Positions 1-8,990 are shown, numbered from the stretch's first letter. The stretch is 64,000 nt of DNA from Nostoc mirabile CHAB5784 (GCF_020829645.1 NZ_JAIVFS010000017.1:62001-126000), one strand, 5' to 3'. Notes: generated by a model from the sequence alone, not told the origin. Numbers and translations: made by a program.

Positions 1-48
1 CAATGAATACCAAATATGTTTGAAGGTTAAAAACCATATCTTTTGTAA

Positions 49-284
49 GGGCTAAGCTTTGCTCATTAGTGTCAACTTAAACTCAAACGCTTATCCCACA
101 GGCGTTTTACCCCCCTTAATCCCCCCGTTTATTGGGGGGAAACAAGAAAATCCAGTTCCCTCCCCTTGGAAAGGGGAGGGTTAGGGTGGGGTAACGCGGA
201 TCGTGATGGGAAGCCAGAGAACTGAATATCACGTTTTGACAAGGGTTTGACGTTAAGTTGACACCAATGAGCAATGCTTAGCCC
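49..284. repeat. MITE-like element with about 40-bp imperfect inverted termini
   Basis: The left end (GGGCTAAGC...TGTCAACTTAA) is mirrored at the right end (TTAAGTTGACA...GCTTAGCCC) with about four mismatches over 40 bases. The interior holds C-rich and G-rich runs typical of cyanobacterial interspersed repeats and no ORF. This suggests a non-autonomous transposable element of about 236 bp. No transposase is visible in the window to assign it to an IS family. Confidence 0.7.
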
Positions 285-645
285 CTACAGCATGGTCTAT
301 TTACGATCGCAGGATAATTAAGAAAAGCCTGAAAACTTCCTCAAGATAGGTAATGCACATCACGATGCATTTGTACAGTGCGTAAGTCCTAAATTTATGT
401 CTAAAGAAATAAGCCCAAAATTCACCTGACTATGCCTAAAGGTTATGTATGCACAGAACAGTCACTTTTAACCAATATCTCTATAGATATAACTAAAAAA
501 GCTAATTTTAGGATAATTCCATCTGTAGGCTCACGCAATTTAAACAAAAAAGGTTAATACTGAAAAATAACTTTACCAGCATGAAACCTGATTGTAATCA
601 AAAATTACAGTCAACGAAAAGCAAATAGAGAAAAGAGTACAAACA
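285..645. other. Non-coding stretch upstream of the first gene
   Basis: No ORF with coding character is seen. The DNA is AT-rich and leads to an AAAAGAG ribosome-binding-like stretch just before the ATG at 646. A promoter for the downstream gene probably lies here, but no -10/-35 pair stands out. Confidence 0.4.
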
Positions 646-1107
646 ATGGCAACTTCTACAGACCGCGATCAACAGATTCAAAAGCTGCATGAACTAATCA
701 AAAATATTGATTATGGTATGTTTACCACAGTCGATGATGATGGCAGTTTGCATAGTTACCCCATGTCAAAAAGTGGTGAAATTAACTCTGAAGCCACACT
801 CTGGTTCTTTACATACGCTGGTTCCCATAAGGTGACTGAGATTGAACACCATGAGCAGGTAAATATTAGTTTCTCGTCACCCGAACAGCAGCGATACGTT
901 TCTATCTCAGGTACAGCACAACTCGTGAAAGACCGCAACAAGATGCGAGAGCTATGGAAGCCGGAACTTCAAACCTGGTTTCCTAAAGGATTGGACGAAC
1001 CCGATATTGCTTTGCTTAAGGTGAATATTAACCAGGTTAATTATTGGGATAGCACATCGAGTTTCAAGCCACAAACAATTAATTTATTGACATCATCACG
1101 GCTTTAA
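646..1107 (+). CDS. Pyridoxamine 5'-phosphate oxidase-family protein (general stress protein 26-like)
   Basis: A 153-residue protein matching the split-barrel flavin-binding fold of general stress protein 26 (COG3871). Supporting features are the N-terminal helix (about residues 8-20), the 'YGMFTTVDDDG' first strand, 'LWFFTY...HKVTEIE' and 'VNISFSSPEQQRYVSISG' strands, and a C-terminal 'VNYWDS' strand. Family members bind FMN or F420 and are linked to oxidative or general stress; the substrate here is unknown. The ATG has an A/G-rich stretch upstream (AAAAGAG). The next gene, also redox-related, follows after a heptamer-repeat gap of 130 bp, so co-transcription is possible but unproven. Confidence 0.85.
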   Translation: MATSTDRDQQIQKLHELIKNIDYGMFTTVDDDGSLHSYPMSKSGEINSEATLWFFTYAGSHKVTEIEHHEQVNISFSSPEQQRYVSISGTAQLVKDRNKMRELWKPELQTWFPKGLDEPDIALLKVNINQVNYWDSTSSFKPQTINLLTSSRL

Positions 1108-1109
1108 CT

Positions 1110-1180
1110 AATTCGTAATTCGTAATTCGTAATTCGTAATTAATAATTCAATTATAGATTAATAATTACGAATTATTTTC
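1110..1180. repeat. Short tandem heptamer repeats (AATTCGT type)
   Basis: Consecutive AATTCGT units followed by degenerate inverted copies (AATTACG). The same heptamer recurs throughout the window (about 9355-9392, 29091-29115, 31567-31600, 32063-32095, 34325-34358, 34441-34475, 34737-34770, 46540-46572, 61796 and 61983-62047). It is a typical STRR class of heterocystous cyanobacteria. Confidence 0.85.
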
Positions 1181-1240
1181 AGACGTGTAATTCTTAAACT
1201 AAATTGGCAAGAATTAAGTATTTTTAATTACAAAAAATCA

Positions 1241-2362
1241 GTGACAGGAAAAAATAATGATGAAGCCGCCCAAAAGCATCTACCTTTAGAGGTAAAGCGG
1301 CGAAATTTTTTAAAAGGAATAGGCTTTATCGGTGCAGGTGCAGGGGCAATCTTTGCTGATCACATCCTCAATGCAAATCCCGAAGTGGAAGCAGCAGAGG
1401 TTCCAGCATTATCTGTAACTCCAACGAATAGCACAAACAGTGCTGAAATCCCTCTCCGTCCACTGGGAAAAACAGGGGTGAAAGTGTCAGCAATCGCACT
1501 TGGAGGTGCAACTTTAGGGCAAGCAAAGAACAAGGAAGAGGCGATTCGCATCACCCACGAAGCTATTGACAATGGCATCACTTTCATGGATAACGCTTGG
1601 GAGTATAACAAGCATCGTAGTGAAGAGTGGATGGGAGAGGCGTTGCAAGGGCGACGAGACAAGGCTTTTTTGATGACGAAGGTTTGCACCCACGGACGCG
1701 ATCGCAAAGTGGCAATGCAGCAACTCGAAGAATCTCTACGTCGTCTCAAAACTGATCACCTAGACTTGTGGCAAATCCACGAAGTTGTTTACGACAACGA
1801 TCCAGAAAGGATTTTTCGTGCCAACGGAGCAATTGAAGCTCTGGATCAGGCGAAAAAAGAAGGTAAAGTCAGATTCGTTGGCTTTACGGGTCACAAAGAC
1901 CCCGCTATTCATCTAAAAATGCTCTCTTACAATTACCCATTTGATGCGGTGCAATTGCCGCTTAATTGTTTTGATGCTAGTTTTAGAAGCTTTGAACGGC
2001 AAGTACTACCGGAACTCAATAAACGGGGAATTGCCGTAATTGGCATGAAAAGTCTCAGTGGCAATGCTGATGCAGTAAAAAAAGGTGTCGTGACTCCCCA
2101 AGAAGCCATCCGCTATGTTATGAGTTTACCGATCGCTACACTTGTTAGCGGTATTGATTCGCTGGAAGTACTGCGGCAAAATTTAGCAATCGCTCGTGGT
2201 TTTCAACCGATGCAGGCAAAAGAAATGCAAGCGTTGCGCGATCGTTGCGTCCAATATGCAACTGATGGGCGTTTTGAACTCTTCAAAACCTCCATGAAGT
2301 TTGATGGCGATGAAGGCAGAATCCAGCATGGCTTTCCACCTCAAAGCCAAGTGCAGACATGA
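1241..2362 (+). CDS. Tat-signal aldo/keto reductase
   Basis: A 373-residue protein. The N-terminus has a twin-arginine export motif ('RRNFLK' at about residues 20-25) followed by a hydrophobic glycine/alanine stretch, so it is predicted to be exported folded to the periplasm. From about residue 70 it is a TIM-barrel aldo/keto reductase: 'RPLGKTGVKVSAIALGG', 'FMDNAWEY' (Asp and Tyr of the catalytic tetrad), 'FLMTKVC' (Lys) and 'DLWQIHEV' (His). It probably reduces a carbonyl compound with NAD(P)H. The start is GTG, chosen because it places the Tat motif close to the N-terminus; no strong Shine-Dalgarno is visible. It follows a flavin-binding stress gene, suggesting a redox role. Confidence 0.88.
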   Translation: MTGKNNDEAAQKHLPLEVKRRNFLKGIGFIGAGAGAIFADHILNANPEVEAAEVPALSVTPTNSTNSAEIPLRPLGKTGVKVSAIALGGATLGQAKNKEEAIRITHEAIDNGITFMDNAWEYNKHRSEEWMGEALQGRRDKAFLMTKVCTHGRDRKVAMQQLEESLRRLKTDHLDLWQIHEVVYDNDPERIFRANGAIEALDQAKKEGKVRFVGFTGHKDPAIHLKMLSYNYPFDAVQLPLNCFDASFRSFERQVLPELNKRGIAVIGMKSLSGNADAVKKGVVTPQEAIRYVMSLPIATLVSGIDSLEVLRQNLAIARGFQPMQAKEMQALRDRCVQYATDGRFELFKTSMKFDGDEGRIQHGFPPQSQVQT

Positions 2363-2443
2363 GATTGGGGAGATGAGGGAGACAAGGGGACAAGGGAGAC
2401 TACTAAACCCAATGCCCCATACCCATATAAGGAAACTAAATTT

Positions 2444-2648
2444 ATGCCTTACAAACAGATTACAGACTTACCTGATTCAGTCAAACAGCACTTAACCCTT
2501 GCACGCTCAAGAAATTTTTCGGGCTGCATTTAATAATGCTCAAGAAGAATATGGGGAAGAAGAAAGTGCCTTTCGTGTTGCTTGGAGCGCTGTGAAACGC
2601 GATTACGAAAAAGGCAACGATGGGCAATGGCACAAAAAGCCAGAATAG
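2444..2648 (+). pseudogene. chaB: ChaB-like protein, disrupted by a +1 frameshift
   Basis: Starting at ATG 2444 behind AAGGAAA, the first frame reads 'MPYKQITDLPDSVKQHL', the typical ChaB N-terminus, then runs to a stop. From about 2501 the next frame reads 'HAQEIFRAAFNNAQEEYG' and 'AFRVAWSAVKRDYEKGNDG', the rest of ChaB, ending at TAG 2648. Removing one A from the TTAACCC stretch at 2492-2498 restores a continuous protein of about 67 residues, the usual ChaB length. ChaB proteins are small, associated with cation-transport regulation and of unclear biochemical function. The rest looks intact, so this is either a recent mutation or a sequencing error. Confidence 0.85.
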
Positions 2649-2795
2649 CTCATACAATTTTAGATTTTAGATTGGCAAAGAGTTAGTGGTAATCGCTTTT
2701 AGACCTTCATCTGTCGCAATCATTTTTCAAATTGGTATCAGATTGTATTAAGCAGTTTTATTGCTGCACAAAAAAACTTTATTAAGTGAGGTCTT

Positions 2796-3329
2796 ATGAA
2801 TTACCTTGTTGCAGTTTTACCAGATCGAATACAAGCAGAAGCCGCCTACTCTGCTCTGGAAAAAGCAGGCTTACCAGCTTCACAAGTCAATATTTTGGGC
2901 GATGGTTATCTAAGTGCTGATGAATTTGGACTAATTGATCCCGACAAGCAAGCCCGCAAACAATCAAATCGGCTCTTTTGGTGGCTTGTACCTTTTGGAT
3001 TTGTTGCAGGTTATGCCTTCAACTATCTCACAAAAATTGAAATATTTCCCCAGTTTGCTCGATTTGGCAATGAATTTCTTGCTGGGATCTTAGGAGGTAT
3101 AGCCGGTGCTTTGGGCGCTGGTTTAATCGGTCGAAGTGTCGGCTTTACAGTTAGCAGTGGCGATGCTTTACCCTATCGTAACCGTCTGAATGCTGGCAAA
3201 TACTTAATTGCAGTTACCGGAAATGAGGATTTAATACGCGAAGCTACGCGTGTACTGCGTCAATTTGAACCAGAAAATATTCAAGGCTATACAGACTATT
3301 CACAAAAGAGCAAACTTGTGGGGAATTAA
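2796..3329 (+). CDS. Conserved membrane protein with a stress-protein-like N-terminal domain
   Basis: A 177-residue protein. Residues 1-45 form an alpha/beta segment ('NYLVAVLPDRIQAEAAYSAL' then 'ASQVNIL') resembling the N-terminal fold of YflT/17M-type general stress proteins. Two hydrophobic segments follow: about 62-82, and a glycine-rich glycine-zipper-like segment at 93-117. A C-terminal 'YLIAVTGNEDLIREATRVL' repeats the alpha/beta pattern. This suggests a small inner-membrane protein with two cytosolic lobes. The ATG is preceded by AAGTGAGG. The exact family is not recognised and the function is unknown; it may be stress-related given its neighbours. Confidence 0.7.
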   Translation: MNYLVAVLPDRIQAEAAYSALEKAGLPASQVNILGDGYLSADEFGLIDPDKQARKQSNRLFWWLVPFGFVAGYAFNYLTKIEIFPQFARFGNEFLAGILGGIAGALGAGLIGRSVGFTVSSGDALPYRNRLNAGKYLIAVTGNEDLIREATRVLRQFEPENIQGYTDYSQKSKLVGN

Positions 3330-3375
3330 GTCAAAATTTGTGAGTTTTGAATGTGCAATTTTTCTATTACGTTTC

Positions 3376-3493
3376 TAGGACTTACGCTGTGAAAACCTGA
3401 AACCTCGATCCCCCCTAACCCCCCTTAAAAAGGGGGGGATCTGAAAAGCCCCCTTTTTAAGGGGGTTGGGGGATCTCTTCTGCGTAAGTCCTA
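3376..3493. repeat. MITE-like element, TAGGACTTACGC termini
   Basis: It begins TAGGACTTACGC (3376-3387) and ends with its exact reverse complement (3482-3493). The interior is an inverted pair of C-rich and G-rich arms. Relatives lie at 22704-22796 (perfect termini, different interior) and 31601-31691 (decayed right end). Confidence 0.8.
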
Positions 3494-3506
3494 GTTTCTA
3501 AAAAAG

Positions 3507-4319
3507 CTAATCAACATCGGGTTCAACGCCGAGCGATCGCAATTGTGCAATCAACCGTTCAGCCCGTTGTCTTTCCTGTTCAGCCCGTTGACTTTCTTGT
3601 TCAGCCCGTTGACTTTCTTGTTCAGCCCGTTGACTTTCTTGTTCAGCCCGTTGACTTTCTTGTTCTGTAGAAGTCAATACCCAGCAGCCTGTCCAATCAT
3701 ACCAGCGTAACCAGGGCTGTTCTACATCTTGATAGCGTCCGTGCCACACACCCAAACCTAATTCTAGTTCTGGTATCCAAAAGCGTGATTCTGACAGTGT
3801 TATCTCAGCATAACGACCACCGTCTAACTTAAATACCCTTAACTCATATTTATAGCGATCAAATACTGCATAATAAGGAACACGCAAAATCTGCTCATAT
3901 ACTTCCCATTTTCCTGGTGGTTGCTTGATATCTCGCAATGTCTGCCCCAAGTCTTCCTTTTCAGTACCTGGAGACAGCAATTCAACCACAATAAAAGGCT
4001 GAACTCCCTCTTGCCAAAGGACATAACTTAAGCGTAAATCTCGTTGTTCATAGAGACGGGAAACACCTAAAACGGCAAACCAATCAGGCCGTTTATGCCA
4101 CAGTGGATGGCGCGGGTCATAATAAAGATTCAAATCGCTAGCAACAAATATCTCGTCGCTGGGATAATTCGGTGGACGAAAGGTTTCGTCTAACAGACGA
4201 GGTTGCAATAAATGAAACTGATCGGGCAAACCAGGCTCCTTAGGATCTTCACTGGGAAGATCATACATGGTTGGCAATACATCTTTTGGCGATCGCGGCG
4301 GGTCGGTTTGATACATCAT
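3507..4319 (-). CDS. Uma2-family (DUF820) protein with a C-terminal heptapeptide repeat
   Basis: A 270-residue protein. Residues about 40-215 match the Uma2/DUF820 domain, a PD-(D/E)XK nuclease-like fold very abundant in cyanobacteria: 'FVASDLNLYYDP', 'WFAVLGVSRLY', 'PFIVVELLSPGTEKEDLG' (acidic and Glu-x-x catalytic-like positions) and 'YYAVFDRYKYELRVFKL'. The tail repeats 'EQESQRA' four to five times, encoded by a near-perfect 21-bp DNA repeat at about 3540-3664, and should form a charged helix or coiled coil. Family members are annotated as putative endonucleases, but no biochemical role is established here. The repeat tract is likely length-variable between strains. Confidence 0.88.
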   Translation of the reverse strand: MMYQTDPPRSPKDVLPTMYDLPSEDPKEPGLPDQFHLLQPRLLDETFRPPNYPSDEIFVASDLNLYYDPRHPLWHKRPDWFAVLGVSRLYEQRDLRLSYVLWQEGVQPFIVVELLSPGTEKEDLGQTLRDIKQPPGKWEVYEQILRVPYYAVFDRYKYELRVFKLDGGRYAEITLSESRFWIPELELGLGVWHGRYQDVEQPWLRWYDWTGCWVLTSTEQESQRAEQESQRAEQESQRAEQESQRAEQERQRAERLIAQLRSLGVEPDVD

Positions 4320-4376
4320 AAAGCAGTCCTGATGATGAAACTCTCAGTTCTATTATGATTCAATTGTTTTTGAGTA

Positions 4377-4530
4377 ATATGATGTCCGGCAAATCACCCA
4401 AAATATGTCATTGCGAGTGGAACGAAGTGAAACGACGCAATTCACTTGCGTTTTTGGGATTGCTTCCCTTCTCCTAAGGGAGACGCTGCGCGAACGGTCG
4501 CAATGACGGTTATTTAAACGGACATGATAT
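4377..4530. repeat. Interspersed element with ATATCATGTCCG termini
   Basis: The left end ATATGATGTCCG and right end CGGACATGATAT are inverted repeats with one mismatch. The interior holds an inverted pair (GTCATTGCGAG...CGCAATGAC). It lies 3 bp beyond the stop codon of the next gene. Members of the same family occur at 20305-20500, at 53746-54153 and as a half copy at 15516. Confidence 0.8.
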
Positions 4531-4533
4531 AAC

Positions 4534-5409
4534 TCAACACCTTGCAGAACGCGGCAGCATAAATTTCTCGCCCTCGGCTGCAAATTTACCACGAACCATC
4601 AGCACAGTTTCATCAAATACATGGGGGAATGATTGCACATCTTTGACATCAAGAAGTTCTGGACTAAAGTAAATCACTACTTCTTCAATGGGTTGAGGTA
4701 TCTTAGCAAGAATATTCTTCAAAGGACATATCTGCGTTGTAACTAGATCAAAAAGATGAAGTCGGGTATCTTCTATCTCCAGACAGGCGATTAAATCTAA
4801 ATCTTCTGCATAGTATAAGGGACGACTTCCTTCATTGACACAGAACACAGGTTTTTCCTTGACTACGCCAACTATATTAGAGACAGGGGCGCGTGTTTCC
4901 AAAAGTCTGTGTAACAATGTGTAATCTTTGGTATCTGTAAAATCCAGTGTTCTGAAGCTATCAGTGCTACCTGTAGAGTTACACTTAACTTTGAAGATGT
5001 GTTCTTCGACTACACAAAAGCCAAAAGGTAAGTAAAACTCTGGTTGTGGTGTTGTCAGTACCAGGGTTTCATAAAGGCGATGGCAATATTCCAGCACTTC
5101 TTTCATTACTTCGCGGTAATACCCTCTCCTGCGAAACTCTGGACGGGTAGCTACTCCATGAATTCCTCCGACAGTGAGCTTTTGTCCCATAATTTGCATG
5201 GGAATTTCTAACACTCCCACATGGGTAATAGCTATATCATCATGAAAGCGAATAAACGGAGTTGAAGCTGTTTCCCAAGATGCACCAAGTTTTCTTGCAC
5301 ATTCTGCTAAACTGCTGAGTCCGGGAAATGTGACTTCCATCAAGTCAAAAAGCTTATCGCTTAAGGTGGGATCATCAGAGAAGGACTGTTTGAAGCGATA
5401 CTGGCTCAT
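4534..5409 (-). CDS. GNAT-family N-acetyltransferase (Eis-like)
   Basis: A 291-residue protein with a GNAT core in the first 150 residues: 'VGVLEIPMQIMGQKLTVGGI' strands, then the acetyl-CoA-binding motif A 'GVATRPEFRRRGYYREVMKE' (R-x-x-G-x-x-x class), then 'LVLTTPQPEFYLPFGF'. The length and the extra C-terminal half resemble Eis-type acetyltransferases, which have a second GNAT-like lobe. It presumably acetylates an amine; the substrate is unknown. It lies 128 bp downstream of a second, unrelated acetyltransferase gene on the same strand. Its stop codon nearly touches a mobile element, so the native 3' flank may have been lost. Confidence 0.82.
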   Translation of the reverse strand: MSQYRFKQSFSDDPTLSDKLFDLMEVTFPGLSSLAECARKLGASWETASTPFIRFHDDIAITHVGVLEIPMQIMGQKLTVGGIHGVATRPEFRRRGYYREVMKEVLEYCHRLYETLVLTTPQPEFYLPFGFCVVEEHIFKVKCNSTGSTDSFRTLDFTDTKDYTLLHRLLETRAPVSNIVGVVKEKPVFCVNEGSRPLYYAEDLDLIACLEIEDTRLHLFDLVTTQICPLKNILAKIPQPIEEVVIYFSPELLDVKDVQSFPHVFDETVLMVRGKFAAEGEKFMLPRSARC

Positions 5410-5537
5410 AGTTCAAGTATTACGATCAATTCAGTAAAGAATACAAAATCAATTCCAGCAAATCCAGAAAAAGGGAAATTATAAATGGATAACAAGGGCG
5501 TAAGGTGTTGCGCCTCCAACGTTTAACCCAATATTTC

Positions 5538-6431
5538 TCAAGCCTGAGTTTCTTCAAATAAGACTAAGCCATACTTCTGGCCAGTAGGCAAAAAGCCAAT
5601 TCCTCGATAAACGGCTTGGGCTGCTTGGTTATTCTCACCTGTAAACAGGATGGCACGTTTTACTAAGAGCGATCGCGCATCTAACAACGAGCCTGCTACT
5701 ACACTTTTGGCGTAGCCTTTACCCCGCAGCGCTGGCGGTGTCCACACTCCACCAATTTGCACAATATCAGGTAAGCTGGCATTGAAAGCAGAGTAGGAAA
5801 CTGGGGTGTCTCCTGCTACTAAAACCCAATGCATATCCGTAGCTTGACGGGCTTCAATGATGCGATCGCAAGCAAGTCTTAAACTGGGAGTATCTGTTCG
5901 TCCTAAAGTTTCCACATTATAAGCAACGCACCACTCGCCCAGTAACTCCAACTCCTCTGGATGTGGCAAACGACACTGCACCTTTGCTGATGCTAAAGCT
6001 TCAGGTATTTGTAAGTCTCGTAATGCTAGAGAAAACAATATCTCAGCCTCATCAAGCTGAGTCAGTCGGTTGCTAAGTCCCAAAATGCTTTTTGTCGCTT
6101 CGACTTGTGCTGCTGGGCCACTAATTCCAGAAATAGCACGTCCAGATTGTGCCACAACTGCTTGCACCACCTCTTGCAGATGTACAGGGGCTTGGACTAC
6201 GATCATCCCATTCCAAAAGTGGGCTGCAACTGCCACTATAGTTTCATCTATGTAGGCTGCTATGTAAGTTCCTTGAAATCTGGCACCTTGGTCAAGTAGT
6301 CCCGCAACTCGCCAATTAGAGCGCAAAAACATAGAAGTATCGCTGTGTTGCAAGAGAAATTCTTCCAGCGATGCTTCATCTCCAGGTTGTAGGGTTCTCA
6401 AAGTAGGCACAAAAAACTCCTGAGTATCCAT
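5538..6431 (-). CDS. GNAT-family N-acetyltransferase, two-lobed
   Basis: A 297-residue protein. The C-terminal lobe (about 160-295) is a standard GNAT domain: 'MHWVLVAGDTPVSYSAF', then 'VQIGGVWTPPALRGKGYAKS' (the R-G-K-G-Y-A acetyl-CoA loop), then 'ILFTGENNQAAQAVYRGIGF'. The N-terminal lobe (about 1-150) is a degenerate GNAT-like fold. Such pairs act on small-molecule or peptide amines; the target is unknown. It is on the same strand as the next acetyltransferase at 4534-5409, with a short A/T-rich spacer, so the two may share a transcript. Confidence 0.82.
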   Translation of the reverse strand: MDTQEFFVPTLRTLQPGDEASLEEFLLQHSDTSMFLRSNWRVAGLLDQGARFQGTYIAAYIDETIVAVAAHFWNGMIVVQAPVHLQEVVQAVVAQSGRAISGISGPAAQVEATKSILGLSNRLTQLDEAEILFSLALRDLQIPEALASAKVQCRLPHPEELELLGEWCVAYNVETLGRTDTPSLRLACDRIIEARQATDMHWVLVAGDTPVSYSAFNASLPDIVQIGGVWTPPALRGKGYAKSVVAGSLLDARSLLVKRAILFTGENNQAAQAVYRGIGFLPTGQKYGLVLFEETQA

Positions 6432-6717
6432 TCAGTTTACCGAAGAAGCAGTTCTGGGAATAATAGCAATGCCACCTGTGAAGCTGGTTCTACCTAGAAT
6501 AACCGCAGCGATGTCTGGCGACAAACAGCTTTCTTTGCGTCTACACAAAAAGTACCCTTGAGTGTACTATTCACTGCCCAATCGTATATTCCATGCTAAG
6601 AATAATGTGGATATAAGCAGCAAATAAGCAAAAACAAAGTGATTGAGTATCTTGGCCAATTCCCTCAAACCTATTCACAGATACACCTATAAACTTTAGA
6701 AAATAATTGGAGGCAAA

Positions 6718-8163
6718 ATGGTTTCTAATCAAAATATAACTGATAATCATTGGAATTTAGATGAAAGTAGGACACTTATTCAGGCACTTATAAAGGATTT
6801 TTATAAAAATAATTTAAATAGTTTTGCAGATCCAATTAAGCAAGAAGGTTTAGTAGCAGCAGGAAAAGAAATATCTCAAATCATTATATTGTTTAATAGG
6901 CTTCAAAAACTCATTAATAGAAATACACCGCAAAATATTTGGTGGAACAAAATACCGAGAATAGTTATACCTGACAATAGGGATAAAATTCAAAGAGAAC
7001 TGACTGAACTCTCTAAAGCTTTAATATTTGCAATAGAAGCTCTGCGTGAATCATCATCGAATATAAATATTGCTCAGGCTATTAGATTTGATGTTGAACA
7101 AATTGTTTGCAAATATGAACATCCTCTCACAGGATTTATCATCAACCCATTTTTATCAGTCCACCGTTCACCATCAACAACGACTAAAGTAATTTTTGGA
7201 CTTATAAGTGCCGTTTTTATATATGGAGGAATTACTTCTTCTTCTCTTGCCGGACTTTGGATTTTTTCAGAAGTTGTTAATTATTATAATAACAATAATT
7301 ATAATACAAACAAGAAGGCATTACAAAATGAAATCAAAGAGATCCAGAGATATACAGATAGCCGGGTAGAGCAAATTCAAAACAAAGCTGAACAACAAAA
7401 CCAATCAGAAAACACAAATTCTACTTCCGAGAATGATGTTAATAAATTGAAACAAAGCAAAGAGGAAATTAAAGAGTTAACTATAATCTCACAAAAGAAT
7501 ACTGAATTTAAAAGTACAGAGCTAACAACACTCAATAATAATCTTGCTGAATTAAATGCACAATATAGCAAAAGGCAATCTGTAAATGAGAAGTATAATG
7601 AATTTCTTCTTCAACTAAGTTTAGCTATTTCGGCAGGAACATTAGGTAGCATTATCAGTATTTTAATCAGAATTGAAGAATTTCAGAAGAAGAAATATTC
7701 TGATCCACTAACTCCTTTCCTTGTTGGTGCTTTTAAACCAATGATCGGAGGAGCATTTGCTGTTTTGTTTTTAGCCTTGATTAACTCTGGAATAATATTA
7801 ATGTTTATTAATCCCAGTGTATTTAAGCTAAATCCAACTACCAACCAACAATCATCTCAAGACCAACAAAGGTCTCTGATTTTTGTAATAGCATTCGTTG
7901 TTGGTTTTAGTGAAAGGCTTGCAAAGGATTTTATAGGCAAAGCAGAAGAAATAGCAGGAGGTAACCGAGATAACCCTGAATATCAACCAGTTACTAATGA
8001 ATTAGCAACCGATGTACGTAGTTTAAACAGGTTATCAAATCAACTAGCTATTAGTGGTTTAAAAAATAGTACAGTCGCTTCCAATATATCGCCAAATCAA
8101 CTAGATAGTATTGATCCTCTAAATGGTGGAGATGATTTAAACCCAAGCAAAAACGATCGCTAA
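6718..8163 (+). CDS. Unrecognised membrane protein with a central coiled coil
   Basis: A 481-residue protein I do not recognise. Visible parts are a helical N-terminal region (1-150, with 'AAGKEISQIIILFNRLQKLI'), a hydrophobic stretch at about 157-185, and a polar asparagine/glutamine/lysine-rich helix (195-295) with repeating charged residues as in a coiled coil. Three more hydrophobic segments follow (about 298-320, 343-370 and 385-403), then a soluble tail with 'DVRSLNRLSNQLA'. A strong GGAGG lies 6 bp before the ATG. It is markedly more AT-rich than its neighbours, suggesting transfer or relaxed selection. A nucleoside phosphorylase gene starts 11 bp downstream, so the two probably form an operon. 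Confidence 0.75.
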   Translation: MVSNQNITDNHWNLDESRTLIQALIKDFYKNNLNSFADPIKQEGLVAAGKEISQIIILFNRLQKLINRNTPQNIWWNKIPRIVIPDNRDKIQRELTELSKALIFAIEALRESSSNINIAQAIRFDVEQIVCKYEHPLTGFIINPFLSVHRSPSTTTKVIFGLISAVFIYGGITSSSLAGLWIFSEVVNYYNNNNYNTNKKALQNEIKEIQRYTDSRVEQIQNKAEQQNQSENTNSTSENDVNKLKQSKEEIKELTIISQKNTEFKSTELTTLNNNLAELNAQYSKRQSVNEKYNEFLLQLSLAISAGTLGSIISILIRIEEFQKKKYSDPLTPFLVGAFKPMIGGAFAVLFLALINSGIILMFINPSVFKLNPTTNQQSSQDQQRSLIFVIAFVVGFSERLAKDFIGKAEEIAGGNRDNPEYQPVTNELATDVRSLNRLSNQLAISGLKNSTVASNISPNQLDSIDPLNGGDDLNPSKNDR

Positions 8164-8174
8164 TTTTTCACTCT

Positions 8175-8948
8175 ATGCTAAATAAACGTTTCTATCACAT
8201 TGGCTTTGGACAAGACGATTTAGGTTCATCGCCTCCCAGCATTGCCCTATTATCTGGCGATCCAGAGCGATCGCGTCTAATTGCCCAAACTTATTTACAA
8301 GATGTGCGCTTGTTGTCGGAGAATCGCGGACTCAATAGCTACGTAGGATACTTACCTAATGGTCGCACCATCTTATCAGCTACTAGTGGTATGGGTGCGC
8401 CTTCATTAAGTATTGTTGTCAATGAGTTAATACAAGTAGGAATCCGGCAAATTATTCGCATTGGAACTTGTGGTTCCATTCAATCTTATATAGCAGTCGG
8501 TAGCGTTGTTATTAGCAGTGCAGCATTGTGTCGCCAAGGTGCAGCAAATGACATTGCACCTGTGGAGTATCCAGCCGCAGCCGATCCGTTTCTCACAGTT
8601 GCTTTAGTTAAAGCAGCGCGAGAATTAAAGGTTGAACATTACATAGGAATTACAGCATCAGTTGATACTTTTTACGAAGGACAAGAACGCACTGATTCAG
8701 CGAATCCAAATTTAATGCGATCGCTGCATGGTATTACAGAAGAATATCGGCGATTAAATATCTTAAATTATGAGATGGAATGCGGCACATTATTCAAAAT
8801 GGCAGGAGTGTATAATTTTGCTGCTGCTGCTGTTTGTGGTGTAGTTGCTGGGCGTACTGTTAGTGAAAATATCATCTTAGAACAAAAGGATATTGCTGTT
8901 AAAAATGCGATCGCAACTGCTGTACATGCAGCAGAAACCCTTGAATAA
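8175..8948 (+). CDS. Uridine phosphorylase-type nucleoside phosphorylase
   Basis: A 257-residue protein of the PNP/UDP family. It has the phosphate-binding 'ALLSGDPERS' near residue 27, 'SATSGMGAPSLSIVVNEL', the ribose/phosphate strand 'RIGTCGSIQ' and the late 'NYEMECGTLF' glutamate motif. These are the expected active-site segments, so the enzyme should be active. It would split uridine, or a related nucleoside, with phosphate to give the base and ribose-1-phosphate in the cytosol. It is 11 bp behind the unrecognised membrane-protein gene. A salvage role is most likely; coupling to the membrane protein is only an inference. Confidence 0.88.
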   Translation: MLNKRFYHIGFGQDDLGSSPPSIALLSGDPERSRLIAQTYLQDVRLLSENRGLNSYVGYLPNGRTILSATSGMGAPSLSIVVNELIQVGIRQIIRIGTCGSIQSYIAVGSVVISSAALCRQGAANDIAPVEYPAAADPFLTVALVKAARELKVEHYIGITASVDTFYEGQERTDSANPNLMRSLHGITEEYRRLNILNYEMECGTLFKMAGVYNFAAAAVCGVVAGRTVSENIILEQKDIAVKNAIATAVHAAETLE

Positions 8949-8990
8949 TCACAAATGTATCTTATTTAACTTCTTACTCTGCTAGATTTA

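Noticed and set aside
4353..4592. 79-codon reverse ORF
   Set aside because: It runs through a mobile element and the end of the acetyltransferase gene and has no domain.
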